Counted from the first letter of the stretch, positions 10,895-21,716 are shown. The stretch is DNA of 64,000 bases from Odobenus rosmarus divergens (GCF_000321225.1 NW_004451517.1:1-64000), one strand, 5' to 3'. Numbers and translations: made by a program. The notes: a model not told the origin generated them from the letters alone.

Positions 10895-11275
10895 TACCCA
10901 AGACCCATCTTTAGTAACAGAACACTGATTTTATTTTGGGTGGCAATGTGCTTATCTAAAAGACTACATTTCCCAACCCCTATTGCAATCAGAGTTGGCC
11001 AGTGAGATATAGATAAAAGCTGTTCGTTTGTTCTCTGGGAATGCACAGAGAGTCTGTCCTTTTTCCCTACATGGAATGCAGACGATATGGCTGGCGCACC
11101 AGCAGCCATCTTGGACCGTAAGATGACCTTGAAGAAGGAAACTACGCACTGAGGACAGAGGAATCCAAGGATAGAAAGCACGTGGGTCCCAGAGAACAAT
11201 GTGTGGTTGCCACAGCAACCCTGGACCATCTAGCTTGGGATTTCTTTTATGTGCAGGAGAAATAAACTTCCATAT
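10895..11275 (+). repeat. LTR-like old repeat, copy A
   Basis: Contains AGACTACATTTCCCAACCCC, GGCTGGCGCACCAGCAGCCA, TCTTGGACCGTAAGATGACC and a 3' part with GGAGAAATAAACTTCCATAT. I recognise this as a widespread mammalian repeat with an LTR-like AATAAA near the 3' end. The subfamily is uncertain. A related copy is at 29920-30195. Confidence 0.6.
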
Positions 11276-11311
11276 TGCTTGCTTTCATCTCCTATTAGTA
11301 GCTGAGTATAA

Positions 11312-11600
11312 TTCCTACAACAGATTCATTCATTCAATAGTCAAATGCAACAAATATTTACCGAATGTCTACTCTGTAGCAGTTCCCACTTATATACCAG
11401 TGAACAAAACAGAAAATTCCCTGTCATGTACGGAGCTGACATTCTGCTGGGGAAAGACAGATGATAAAAAGGTAGACAAGTGAAATATTTTGGTGGGTTT
11501 GATCAAAAGTGCTAAGGAGAAAAAATAAAGGAGGGTAAAGGGATATGTTATGTTTTGGGGGCTTGGGGTGATGTTGAAATTCTGGGTAACTTAGAGGAAG
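11312..11600 (-). repeat. L2, antisense
   Basis: The plus strand reads TTCATTCATTCAATAGTCAA, ACAAATATTTACCGAATG, a GTGAACAAAACAGAAAATTC block, GACATTCTGCTGGGGAAAGA and AAGTGCTAAGGAGAAAAA, the antisense L2 3' order. Confidence 0.75.
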
Positions 11601-11849
11601 CATTGCTAAGATAATTATTCTTTAACCTATGAATTCAAAATGGCATCTTGATAGCACTTTTCACATTTTTAAATCTTAGAAATTAGTGGCTAGTGGGGTT
11701 GCAGAAGAGGTGGTGACTAGACTCTTCATGAGGATTGTCTGACATTATAATTAGTTGCGCTTCTTTCTGTTGCAGGTGCGAGAAACTCAAGTCAAATAGG
11801 CTTAAGGAAACTGGGGAACATTGTGACTCACAAAATTAAAATATCCAAG
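11601..11849. other. No recognisable feature
   Basis: AT-leaning sequence without a repeat anchor or open frame I can support. Confidence 0.35.
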
Positions 11850-12110
11850 GGGTGGTCCCAGCATGGTTGAAGCCAGGTGCTCAGAAACGTTGCCAGAAAT
11901 CCGTCCTCCCCATGTCCTTGCCTTGCTTCCCTATGTGTCGGCGCCATTCTCAGCTCCCCGGGACGCCCACCTCGGGAGAGAAGCTGGCCTCCTGCTGCTG
12001 GGGAGGGGTCTCTCTCCCTGTCGTTGTTGTAAATATCCCAGGACTCACTCTCATTGGCTGGGGTTGAGTCACATGCCCAGTCCCAACCCAATGCCAGGGC
12101 CCCACCGGAG
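11850..12110. repeat. Old interspersed repeat, same theme as 1160-1645
   Basis: Contains CAGGACTCACTCTCATTGGC followed by a GTTGAGTCACATGCCCAGTC block, which I recall from a dispersed mammalian repeat. Family name uncertain. Three overlapping short frames here are not evidence for coding. Confidence 0.4.
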
Positions 12111-12364
12111 TCAGACGACAGGCTGATGGGTGGGGCCTGCGTCCCAGGATCCCTCCTGCAGCTGGAGGAGTGGGCCCGCCTCCCGGGGCTTAGAGCTGGG
12201 GGCGCTGTGTAGAGGAACCCCGCAGCTCCCAGCAGCAGAGGCGCACCGTGCCGGGCAGGCTCTTCAGCTGCTCAGCCCCGGGGAGCAGTCAGATCCGTTT
12301 CTTCTTCAGCTTTCCTTTTGCCTGGTGATTGTTTTCGCCCACTTTACAAATGAACAACCAAATG
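12111..12364. other. GC-rich single-copy flank
   Basis: Contains several CpGs (12180-12290) and directly abuts the candidate regulatory element that follows. No splice-framed coding segment recognised. Confidence 0.35.
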
Positions 12365-12700
12365 CCTAAAGACCATAAATTATAAACGAGCCGTTCAAAT
12401 GAGGCGAGTGATGGCAATGAGTAAAATCTAATTAAGCAGTCTGAGATCTAAGCGATATTGTTATTAAAGCGCCGCGTTAACAGAGCGTCTGATCAGCTTC
12501 TAATCTCCTATGTGAGTTAGTTGGAGGTGAGCTCCGTTCTGATTGACATCGAGATCAATCCATTCTGTAGCGAGAGATAAAGTGCAGCCGCACGGAAGGG
12601 ACGGAATTCTTGATGAGGGTTTGTCCTTGTAAGCAGCCGGCCCGGTCCCCGCGTTGTCTGCGCTCCTTCCACAGCGCCGCTCACAGTCCCGGCTGGAGGA
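12365..12700. promoter_or_regulatory. Candidate conserved non-coding element
   Basis: Single-copy, unlike any repeat I know, and different in composition from both flanks. AT-rich homeodomain-like sites (TAATTA at 12429-12434) sit beside a PBX/MEIS-like TGATTGACA (12540-12548), with retained CpGs at 12470-12490 and 12580-12665. This mix of AT-rich factor sites with CpGs that have not decayed is typical of developmental enhancers. No frame is coding-like. Conservation itself cannot be seen from one sequence. Confidence 0.4.
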
Positions 12701-12799
12701 TTTGGGGTACCACCTTTAAAAAGCACGATTGCCGGCTTTTTAAGATCTCCTGGGATTTCCAGAGCTTGGCTCTAACGTTCACTTTTCCGTAAACTCAAA

Positions 12800-12910
12800 G
12801 TGATTTATCAAGCGTATCCTGCGTGCCAGGCACTGGCATTTGAGGGGAGAGATGGGCATGGTCTCGGCTCTTGCGGAGCTCAGTCTGCGCCCGTTCTGGT
12901 GGTAACGATC
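12800..12910 (-). repeat. Probable L2 3' fragment, antisense
   Basis: The plus strand shows TCCTGCGTGCCAGGCACTGG followed by a CTCTTGCGGAGCTCAGTCTG block, which matches the antisense L2 end. Confidence 0.5.
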
Positions 12911-13859
12911 TGTCTTCAGGGAAGAAAGAGGAGGCATTTGAGCCATTTATTCCTTCAGTCCCCAGGTCTCTAGAGAGAGGTTCTTGGTAAGGAGGCACCA
13001 GGACCCACCAGGCTGGGGTTTGTGGGGGTGGGGACACCAGCAGGTGGCTGCAGAGTGTGACCCGGGGTTGGGGGGGAAGCTCCAGTCTTGGTGGGGAGGA
13101 CCCCTTTGTCTGCTTTTGCTTCTCTGGGTTGGCGCGGTTGAATTTGCTTAATTAAATTTTAGCTTGGCTTAGGCGAGTTACCCCCTTTCCTAGCCACAGA
13201 GGCTGTGCACCCAGGGCCTGAGCATGCAGGGGCTGAGCAGGATACTCAAAGCCACTGGGGCAGGAGGTGATGGCCCGGGTCAGACCCAGGTCTGTCTCAG
13301 TCCAGAGTCCAGGCTTTGGCCTGCGCCTGGGCTGGCTCTCCACCAGGCTGTCCTGATGATGGATGAGAGAATGAGGTCACACCGGCCAGACTTAGCCCTG
13401 ATCTCTCTGGTGGGAGTTTGACATCCCCTCCAAAGCCTGTAGGGTACTGTGGCCTTCGTGGAGCTCCATGGGACCCTGGGTAGGCCCCAGCCTTGCCGAG
13501 TGTGGTGAAGGAGAGCAAGGGCTTCTCTTTCCTCCCGGGACAGACTCAGGAGGGAGGAGGCGGTAGTTCCTGGAAAAGCTGGGAAATCGCTCCATATTTC
13601 TCCAGGCTCCATCTCACTCACTGTCCTCTCACCCCACCCTAACCGTTTCCCACTCTTTTGGCTTAGGGAGGCTCTTTCCTTCCCAGGAGGCAAAGACATC
13701 TCCTCCCTCTTGATCTCTTACCGAAGAGCTTCATTTGGTAACAAAATTTGGTACTTCTTGGCAGGTCCACCCAGTCTTACCTCCTCTGTCTGTGCTCTCA
13801 GGATCATTCTGGTGGGAAATGATCCCTGGAAGTTGCTGACCTCTCAACATATGTTACAG
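12911..13859. other. Single-copy GC-rich, no gene recognised
   Basis: Several minus-strand frames of 60-140 codons overlap in different phases near 13280-13700. None resembles a known family and none has matched splice sites, so I read them as composition artefacts. Confidence 0.4.
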
Positions 13860-14020
13860 GGTAGAAAGAGCCAGGGCTCTTGATTCTGTGTGGCACGTGT
13901 AGGCTGTGTGACCTTGGGCAAGTCACTTACCCTCTCTGGCACTCTGTCTCCCTGTGTGTAAGATAGAGACACTAGCACTCATCTCACAGGGTGCTCTTAG
14001 GTATTAAACAAGTTGGTGGA
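13860..14020 (+). repeat. MIR
   Basis: Contains the MIR core GTGTGACCTTGGGCAAGTCA, then CTTACCCTCTCTGGCA and the GGTGCTCTTAGGTATTAAAC block in consensus order. Confidence 0.85.
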
Positions 14021-14404
14021 TGACAGCTCATACTGCACAACTCATGTTAGGCCCTTTCTTTTAGGGGAAATGAAGATTTTTCACAGGTGCTCACCTGTGC
14101 ATTAACCTCTAAGAGCCCTCGGTGGCATTGACTACATACAACTTTGTGTACCTGTACCTACTGTTTAGAAGAGAGATTCACCCCCATTTCTCTATATGGG
14201 GGTGTTTGTGCTGTGGCTCTCTCCTCTGCTAGAAAAGGAACCCATTTCCCTCTTGGAACAAATCCAGGCCAGAACCAGTGCAGAGGTTGTCTCTCTGTGA
14301 TACCTTTTAGGGTGTGTTCATTCACTACAGTCTTTGAAACATCTCGTCCCTTCAGGACGGACCAGTTAGAGATTGAAGAGCAGAGAGGCCTCTACGGAGC
14401 TGCT
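14021..14404. other. No recognisable feature
   Basis: Single-copy. Part of a 199-codon plus-strand frame (14144-14743) crosses it, but that frame runs on through the hAT relic at 14405-14545, which argues against coding. Confidence 0.4.
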
Positions 14405-14545
14405 CTACCAAGTGTGGTCCCTGGACCAGCAGCAGCACCCAGGAGCCAGTTAGAAATACAGAGTCTCAGCCCCGCCCCACCTCCTGCATCAGCACCTGCG
14501 TTGCACGGGACACCTGGGGCATTCTGGGCACATCACAGGGTGAGT
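14405..14545. repeat. MER5-type hAT relic
   Basis: AAGTGTGGTCCCTGGACCAG, then CAGCAGCACCCAGGAGCCAG and TAGAAATACAGAGTCTCAGC match the terminal part of MER5A-like non-autonomous hAT elements. Confidence 0.65.
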
Positions 14546-14929
14546 GGCATGGCACTGACATCAGTCCCCTCTCCCTCAGCAGGTGAGCCAGCAGGTGAGG
14601 TCGGGGCTGACCTCCTTGGATGGGGGTGGGGGCACCTGAGGTTCATCCTGGGTGCAGTCTCTGGTCAAGGGGGCGGGGAGCGAGAAGGGGGAACAGGAGG
14701 TTCTCTGGGAGCCCAGCAAGGGTCTGCAGGTGCCTGGGGCTGAGCGAGCTGAGGGTGCCGGCTGAGGGCTGGCGGGGGAGGCTGGGGCAGTCTGCGTGTG
14801 GCTGCAGGGCTGACCAGCCCCCACTCAGAAGCCACCGCTGGCTTGCTGCTCCCAGCCGCACTCAGCTCTCTGATGGAAAGGTGTGCGGGTGGGCCCTGGG
14901 GAACATTCTGAAGTGCCCGTGGGAGTGAC
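14546..14929. other. Single-copy GC-rich, no gene recognised
   Basis: G-rich on the plus strand. Overlapping frames on both strands have no family resemblance. Confidence 0.4.
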
Positions 14930-15375
14930 AGAACAGATGACCACAAACCGGGCGGCTTGAAACAACAGAAATTTGTTTATTCTCTCACAGTTCTGGAGCC
15001 CAGAAGTCCAAAATCAAGGTGTTGGTTGTGCTGCACTCCATCCGCAGACTCTGCAGGAGAATCCGTTCCTTGCCCCTTCCAGCTTCTGGTGGCTCCTGGT
15101 GGCCCTGACTTGTGGCCACATCACTCCAGTCTCTGCCTGTGTCATCACACGGGCTCCTTTGTGTGTCTATGGGTGCCTCTTTCCTCTTCTTATAGGACCT
15201 CAGTCTGCAGATTTAGGTCCCATTCTGATCCAATATGAACCATCTGCAGGGACCGTACTTCTGTCCACTCTGAGCATCGACCTGGTATTGCAGGACTGTA
15301 CTTCTAAATAAAGTCACCTTCTAAGGTTTGGGGTGGACATGAATTTTGAGGGGACACCATTCAAGCCACTGTAAT
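14930..15375 (-). repeat. MaLR (MLT1-type) LTR, antisense
   Basis: The plus strand reads ACCACAAACCGGGCGGCTTG, ACAACAGAAATTTGTTTATT, CACAGTTCTGGAGCCCAGAA, then a CTTCCAGCTTCTGGTGGCTC block and GGTGGACATGAATTTTGAGG. That is the complete antisense order of this LTR group. It is a solo LTR. Confidence 0.8.
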
Positions 15376-15424
15376 ATCCGATAGGACTTTGTGGAAGTGT
15401 TGGCATCTTCTCTCTCTCTCTGCT

Positions 15425-15765
15425 TTTTTTCTTCATTTGCTATTAAGAATAGAAAAAGAAAGTTGATTGGGATCTTGAATGGATTTGAAATCTCCCTTCT
15501 CCCACAGAAGCCTCAGCCCCGTTTGAATTTCGGCTGCGAGATTGTATTCAATGACTGTGGACAAAGAAGGAGAGCTGCAGGACCAGCCTCATTAAATATT
15601 TATATTTAGTAATAATTTGGTTTGCAAAACTGCCTGGGCATGGCCAGAAGGCAGGGCTACCCTTCCTCCAATACTGTTGATACAAAGAACCCAGTTAATT
15701 ATCTCTTGCCAAATATAATAAACCTCTCAGAAGTCATTCTCTGAGCAATGCCTTGAGGGTTCTGT
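15425..15765. promoter_or_regulatory. Candidate conserved non-coding element
   Basis: Single-copy block between a MaLR LTR and an L2. Contains TAATTA (15696-15701), GATTGTATTCAATGACTGTG, and a TTAAATATTTATATTTAG run beside GTTTGCAAAACTGCC. The organised AT-rich motifs in a GC-rich neighbourhood, with no coding frame, suggest an enhancer. Conservation is not tested. Confidence 0.35.
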
Positions 15766-15909
15766 GACCCATGGGGACATTTCCCGGGTCTCGGGGCCTG
15801 CCGTGGTGGGAATTTGAGCCCAGCAGGTGGGGAGGCGGGGGAAGACACACGTCTTCTGGTGGTGTTTCTTCACCTCTCCCAGTCTCAGTCACTTCATCTC
15901 TAAAATGGG

Positions 15910-16560
15910 AATGAATTTAGTCAGCAGATATGGATTGCCTGGTACTATGTGCTGGACACTGAGGTTTAACGGCAAGCTAGGCAGACATGGTCTTTGTCCT
16001 CACAAAGCTCTCTTTTCAATAACAGACACAACAACAACAAACAAACAAGTCTATGCAGCCTGATGCCAGGTGGGGAGAGGTGCCATAAAGGAAAGTAAGA
16101 CGAGGTAAGTGTGTGGAGAGTCTGGAGGTCATGCCGCTGTTTTACCTGAGCAATCAGGGAAGGCTGCTCAGAGGAGGTGGTATTTGAGCAGGGACAGAAG
16201 GAAGCAAGGGAGAGCGATGGGCCTATTTGGGAGGGGAGGAGAGCAATCTGGACAAAGGGCATTGCAGGGGCAAGGTCCCCAAAGAGGATCCTTGCTGGGG
16301 GAAGCAGAGTGGCTGATGGGAAGGGGGGTGAGCCACGAGACCAACTGGGGTGGGGGCAGATCATAGGGGCTCTTAGGCCCCAGAGAGGAAGGATTCTGCA
16401 TGTTGTTCTGTGTGGGATGAGAAGCCTCTGAAAATTTGTTCCCATTTTAAAAGCATCAGCTGGCTGTGGTCAGGAGAATGGACAGTGGAGTGGGAGGGAA
16501 GAAGCAGACCAGGTGAGGGGAAGGTGGCTGGGGTGGGGGGTTGTGTGGGAGGTGGGGGGG
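15910..16560 (-). repeat. L2, long antisense copy
   Basis: The plus strand shows GGTACTATGTGCTGGACACT, ATGGTCTTTGTCCTCACAAA, an AACAAACAAACAAG stretch, CAGGGAAGGCTGCTCAGAGG, a GCATTGCAGGGGCAAGGTCC block and GCTGGCTGTGGTCAGGAGAA. This is co-linear with antisense L2 over about 650 bases. A frame of about 159 codons on the minus strand is L2-derived and not a gene. Confidence 0.8.
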
Positions 16561-16565
16561 ACGAG
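16520..16565 (+). other. G-run tract (quadruplex-capable)
   Basis: At least four runs of three or more G within 45 bases on the plus strand. Confidence 0.6.
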
Positions 16566-17639
16566 GGCTGATTCCCCAAAGGTCTCGTGGTCCGGCACGG
16601 CCAGCAGCCTTCAGTTCAGTCCACTCTTTGAGTAGAAAGGTCCCCATAAAAGAGTTGGTCACTAGGGCCTTCCTGGGCAGAGCCGGTGTGGGACTACTCA
16701 GCCCTCGGGTCCCAGTGACACATCTCTATTTGTGATATTTTTGTTTATTTATGTGATGTTTATGCCCCTGCCTAGTTCCAAAAGGAGTGTGAGGCCTTAC
16801 AAGAAAAGGCAAAAAAATGGTGACAACCTGAACAGCAAGCAGTGGCCAGAGGCACCTCATTGACCCGCCAATCGGACTGCCCCGCTCCTTCCCTCCCCTC
16901 CCCCAAACCCGGCAGCGAGGAAGGCGGAGTGAGAGGCAGGCTGACTCTGACCTGAACTTCAAACCCCTTCTCGATGTCAGGGCCGGTGGGGGGACTTTGA
17001 TTTCCTTCATGGGGAGTCAGGGGGTCCGTGCTTGGAAGGATCCCTGTGTACTCAGGAGGGCTGGCAGGTGGCTTTGAATAAGCCAGGCAGAGTGAGCTGT
17101 GCCCGGGAGAGGGAAACTGAGTCTCATGAGCCCTGCTGAAGCCACCGACCGTAGGAATTCTCCAGAACCTTTCTGCAAAGCTCACCAGACACACAGTGTG
17201 TGTGTATGGTGGGGGAGGGGGAGTCCAGGGTTTGGTGCTGAGGTCACGGCGGTAAAGCAGGCATGTGACACAATTTGGTCACTGCTTGTGACAGGTGGCG
17301 GTGACATCAGGGAGGACCTCAGAAACCTCGCTGAGTTCAGAGTCAGCAGTGCCCCGGAGTGCTGAAGCCTGCCTGCCCAGCACCACGCCCTCTCTTTTCC
17401 GTGTGAGTACCCTGACTCCTTTGGGGACCTGCTCTTCCCTGGCATGTGCTCTGGGATGGATCAGCATGCAGAGCATCAGGGGACAGGGAGGCCAGCTTTG
17501 TGACCTTCCAGGAGAAGAAGTGTCTGCAGGGCAGGGGTGGCGGGGGGAGGGGGTGGGAAGGAGGATTCAGGGAGGGGCAGAGCATCCGTGCTGGGGATGG
17601 TAGACAGCCCCTCCTGTGAAGTCATTTAAACTCTTAACC
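16566..17639. other. Single-copy GC-rich, no gene recognised
   Basis: Frames overlap on both strands with no family resemblance. A second G-run cluster lies at about 17528-17565. Confidence 0.4.
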
Positions 17640-18065
17640 TCTTCACTATTGCAAACCCATGAGTCCGGGGCCGCTGCCGGGCCGTAGTGTTATTTTTCTT
17701 CTTCGAAGGTCAGTGACTTGTTGCGGCTGATGATGTCCCCGAACCGTACAGACAGGCAGACCCTGTTCTCCGACTTCCCTGTACCCTTGCTCCGGGAGAC
17801 GTGAGATCACACTGAGCCCCGTCCATCACTGGCTAGCAACTGGCCCTTGGAAATGAAAGAGACTCGTTCCATATTCCCAATCAATGTCTGTCTGCCATCT
17901 CTGTCGATAACTGCCGGGTGGTCCAATCTTTCCCCTGACAGAAAGGCACCCAGGGGGTCAGCCTGAAGATGCGCTGGAGGGAAAAGGGGACCATTTGATT
18001 CGGAGCCTCCTCGCTGGGCTGGAATTAAGTTGGCTTCCCCTCTAATGAAACTGACTCCAAGGGTC
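17640..18065. promoter_or_regulatory. Candidate conserved non-coding element
   Basis: Repeat-free block with retained CpGs (17670-17690, 17735-17750, 17790-17800) and AT-rich sites such as CCCAATCAATGTCTGTCTGC and GGAATTAAGTTGGCTTCC. No coding-like frame runs through it; the 143-codon minus frame has no recognisable domain. Conservation is not tested. Confidence 0.3.
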
Positions 18066-19187
18066 TCCATGTGCCAGAGATTCAGTGGCTCTCGGGAGAA
18101 GCAATGATAGTTCTGGGGCTGAAGCCATGCACACAGGCAGCCTCGCGCTCCTACCCCCTCTGGTGAGGCTTGCAAGGGGCTTGGAGCCTCGGAGGAGGTG
18201 GCCGCCACCTGGCACGCTGTGCAATGCATAGTAGGCACACAGTAAATGCAGAGGGCCTGGCCCCTGGTCGCTGCTTTTCCCAGTCTTTTGATGGAGAGAC
18301 CAAGGCATTAAAAGGCCTAAAAGCTCTCTTGTGGTTTGAGTCCCTTACCACGGTTCTCGTGTGTGTGCAAGCGGCAGAGGCCAAACCCCGAAGGAGGAGG
18401 TACTAGGTGGGTTAGGGGCTCCGCCTTTAGGCAAAGTTCTATACTGGATTCTTGAGTCCCAGTTCCAAATAACCAGAGGAAAGAAAGATTCTGATCGGTC
18501 CAGCCAAGGACAAGCATCCATTCCTGTCCAGTCAGCTGTTACCAAGAGGCTTGGGGCTGGGGAGGGGAGGGGGCAAGTATCTCCTGGGCCACTCTACTTC
18601 AATAGCCCCAAAATAAACCCCAGATTTGGGAGTTGCTTTCCTTGCAGCTGGGTGAGAATTTCGTTCAGATTTGTGGATCAGTAGGGGTGAGAATGAGCAG
18701 ACATGGTCATCAGAAATTGGGTTGAAAAATCCAACCAGAAGAATGCAGGGAGCTTCTTTTCTTGGAGAAGTGTGAGGGGCAGGGGAGCCTCCTGGAGCTC
18801 CGGGCAGCCACAGGTGGGAGGGTCACGCTCAGTGGCCCTACTGTCTACCCTGGACATGGCCTGGTGGAGCTCTCAGTGGACGCTATGTCCCTAGTGTCCA
18901 CTCCCAAACCTGTCTGTATGCTCATGCCTCGGTGAGTGTTTACATCTTCTCTGGGGACACAGCCCCTACACCACATGGTGTCCACCCATTGGAATCTTGC
19001 CCCAGTTTCTTAAAGTGCCATCATTTACTGGAAGCCTCCTGTGATCCTCCATCAAAATGACTCATCTTCCTCTGGTGAGCACTTGTCAATGCCTTGGGCT
19101 TCTTTTCCTAAGAGTTACTTACAGCTTGTCTCCCCGCAAGTCCCAGGAGCCTCCAACATGACCAGGCCTTGTGGAAATCTTGAATAT
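18066..19187. other. Single-copy, no gene recognised
   Basis: A weak MIR/L2-like bit occurs near 18215-18250 (GCATAGTAGGCACACAGTAA). Otherwise I recognise nothing. Confidence 0.4.
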
Positions 19188-19200
19188 AAGATTGGATTTT

Positions 19201-19368
19201 CAAAAGTATTTTATTTATTTATTTGAGAGAGAGAGAGAGTGAGCACGAGAGGGGGAGGGGCAGAGGGGGAAGCCAACTCCCCGATGAGCAGAGAGCCCGA
19301 TGTGGGGCTCCATCCCAGGACCCCAAATCATGACCTGAGCCAAAGGCAGATGCTTAACCAGGCGCCCC
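19201..19368 (-). mobile_element. CAN SINE, antisense, deleted in its head
   Basis: Starts TTTTATTTATTTATTTGAGA and runs to GGCGCCCC at 19368. The TSD is 13 bp (AAGATTGGATTTT) at 19188-19200 and 19369-19381. Between TGCTTAACCA and GGCGCCCC the block corresponding to TGGGTGGCTCAGT is missing, which removes most of the Pol III A box. Confidence 0.95.
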
Positions 19369-19381
19369 AAGATTGGATTTT

Positions 19382-19998
19382 TAAACTGACTTAATTTTGA
19401 CTGGAAAGTAATGAAATCTGCCGGACATGTCTTTAAAGGATGGTATATTCTGGTTTGGTTGTAAGACCCACAAATAACATTGGACAAGACAAGATAGAAG
19501 TTGATTTTTCCTTCTTGTAAAAGATTTCTGGAGGTGGGAATCTAGGGCTGATGTGGTGGCTCTGTAGCATGAGGCTACCAGGGACCGGGCTTTCTACCCC
19601 ACCATACTTAGAATGTGACCCTTGTCTACATGGCCCAATATGGCTGCTAGAGCCCCAGCCAACACAACAACATTCTAAGTAGTAGGATGGAGGAAGGGAA
19701 GACTTCCTTTTGAGAATTACTCCCAGGCATACACCACTACACTTCCTCTTCTGTCCCCTTGGCCAGAAGTTAATCACATAACCAAAGTTAGCTGTGTCAG
19801 TGAGTGATGGTGTTCTGTTACTAAAGTAGAAGTAAAGACTGGTATTAGGGAAAAACCAGCGGTTTCCACTCCAGATAAGAAAAGGAGGCTGGCAAGAGTT
19901 CTGTGGAAAACAGTGATTGGAAAAATTCAACTCTGACACCATCTCCCCGTGTTGAGACCGGGAAAGAGGGATTTAATTTGCGCTGGGATGTTATGAAT
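19382..19998. other. No recognisable feature
   Basis: A 169-codon minus-strand frame (19433-19942) has no recognisable domain. I do not call it a gene. Confidence 0.4.
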
Positions 19999-20162
19999 AG
20001 GGTTACCAGATAAAATACAGATGTCTGCCTAACAAATAATTCTTTAGTATAAGTATGTCCCAAGTAATACATGGGCTATACTTACACTAAAAAATTATTT
20101 GTTGTTTATCTGAAATTCAATTTAACTGCGTGTCCTGTATTTTCATCTGCTCAATCTGGCAA
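19999..20162. repeat. Palindromic hAT element (MER53-like), copy A
   Basis: Begins AGGGTTACCAGATAAAATAC and ends TCATCTGCTCAATCTGGCAA. The inner arms (AATAATTCTTTAGTATAAGT and its near reverse complement ACTTACACTAAAAAATTATT) fold on each other. A second copy is at 60966-61153. The name is from memory. Confidence 0.7.
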
Positions 20163-20914
20163 TTTAGTTATGAGGGGAGGTGGGAAACCCTCCAGAGGTG
20201 AGAAAATGCTGGGGTGGTGCCGTCTATAGAGCTTGCCATGGTGTTGGGAAATCACCCTCCCTCTCTCCCCCTCTTGAGCATGTTGATCTCCCTGGTGCCC
20301 CTGGAATTGGTGGTCTGTCAGGAGTCCTCAGAACTCCTCCGCTAGCCAGAAAATTCGGAGGCAGTGCAAATTTATCAAGCCCTGCTGATAAATTACATAG
20401 GTAAGTCCGATTTCTTGGGATTTATGTACTATTCCCTTCCACAAATGATTTGCAGAAATTTCACAGACTCTGCTGATGAATTACATCTATAGTTACATTT
20501 TCTTAAGATTTATGCTTCTCCTAGTTTTTTAAAGGATTTGAAGGTATTTTATAAAGTTTATCCCAAGGAAAAATCACAGGTCAATTACAAATTAAACAAA
20601 CAAACAAAAAACCCCAGAGCAAAAGCTACTTGGAAGAAGCAGAGCAATGGATTTCAGGTCCATGTGGAGTGAGCTCTGTGCTGATGAAATGCGATTTGGC
20701 ACCGGGGTGGAGACGAACATTACCATGGTGCGCATAGATCTCGATTCAGTGCGTGGAATTCAGTTTCTACCAAAGATGAATCATGGTGTTTTGTTGTACT
20801 TTAAACAGTGATCCTGCAGGTTAAAAATCCCTGTGGGTTTTCACTGTACCCCGGGTCTCCTTGTGGGAGGTGGTCCCGGGAGGACAAGCCTGAGGACGTC
20901 CTTCTTGCTCACTC
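20163..20914. other. Single-copy, no gene recognised
   Basis: Includes a repeat-free block 20600-20810 with CATTACCATGGTGCGCATAG that may be regulatory. I see no firm motif cluster. Confidence 0.35.
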
Positions 20915-21068
20915 TTGGTGGGTCACGACAACCACCTGGGAGGTTTCCAAACCTCGGGAAGGCCCGGGGCACACCCCAGGACACTACCTACTTTGCAGGT
21001 AGTAAGTAGGTCCCCAGGTGCCAGGATGATGAAGGTTCCCCAGGGGATGTCCACCTGAGAACCACAGG
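20915..21068. repeat. MER20/MER5-like hAT relic
   Basis: CACCTGGGAGGTTTCCAAAC near one end and CCACCTGAGAACCACAGG near the other give the inverted layout of short non-autonomous hAT elements. Confidence 0.5.
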
Positions 21069-21334
21069 AGTAAAGGTTTTCTTTCATTTTCTGGGTGGGG
21101 AAGCAGAGGCTCAGCACGGGAGTGACTCCCTCTGGTGGCATTATTATAGCTGAGACCTCTGATTCTCTGACCCCGGCTCACTGCTCACTCCGCACACAAA
21201 ATATTTTGTCAACGCACAACTCTCCAAGTGCGGGTGAAAACCCGCTCTGCTTACTGATCTCAGTTTGGGGCAGAGATCATGCTGGCGGAGATGTGCGCAG
21301 CCCCTCCCGTGTGCCGGCCGTGGTGCTAGTGTGC

Positions 21335-21530
21335 GCGCCCTAATACTTTATACTGACCGTCCATGTAAGCCTCACAGCATCTCTGCCGGGGAGGTGCCTA
21401 ACCAATAAGAAAACCGAGGCCCGCAGAGGGGGACTGGCCCCAAGCCACAGACCTGGTGAGTGGTGGAGCAGGGACTGGAATCCCCCCAGCCTGACTCCAG
21501 ACCCTGTTCATTAACCATCACACCCCATAA
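21335..21530 (-). repeat. MIR, antisense
   Basis: The plus strand reads AATAAGAAAACCGAGGCCCG, a CTGGCCCCAAGCCACAGACC block, GGTGGAGCAGGGACTGGAAT and CTGACTCCAGACCCTGTTCA, the antisense MIR order. Confidence 0.75.
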
Positions 21531-21555
21531 AGCACCTCCCATCCTTAAAACTGGC

Positions 21556-21716
21556 GCTTCCCAAATGCAGTGAACACACAAGTCACGTGTACCTGCATCA
21601 CACGGGTCAGCGGGTCTGGGGTGGAGCCAAGATTCCACGTTTCTGACAAGTTTCTGGGGCTGCGGCTGCTGCTGGTCCGGGGACCACACTTGGAGTTGCA
21701 AGGATGTAAAGCATCA
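21556..21716 (+). repeat. MER5A-like hAT element
   Basis: CTTCCCAAATGCAGTGAACA, GCGGGTCTGGGGTGGAGCCA, a TTTCTGACAAGTTTCTGG block and GCTGCTGGTCCGGGGACCAC match MER5A in order. Confidence 0.75.

Noticed and set aside
14144..14743. 199-codon plus-strand frame
   Set aside because: Runs through a MER5-type hAT relic and shows no family resemblance.
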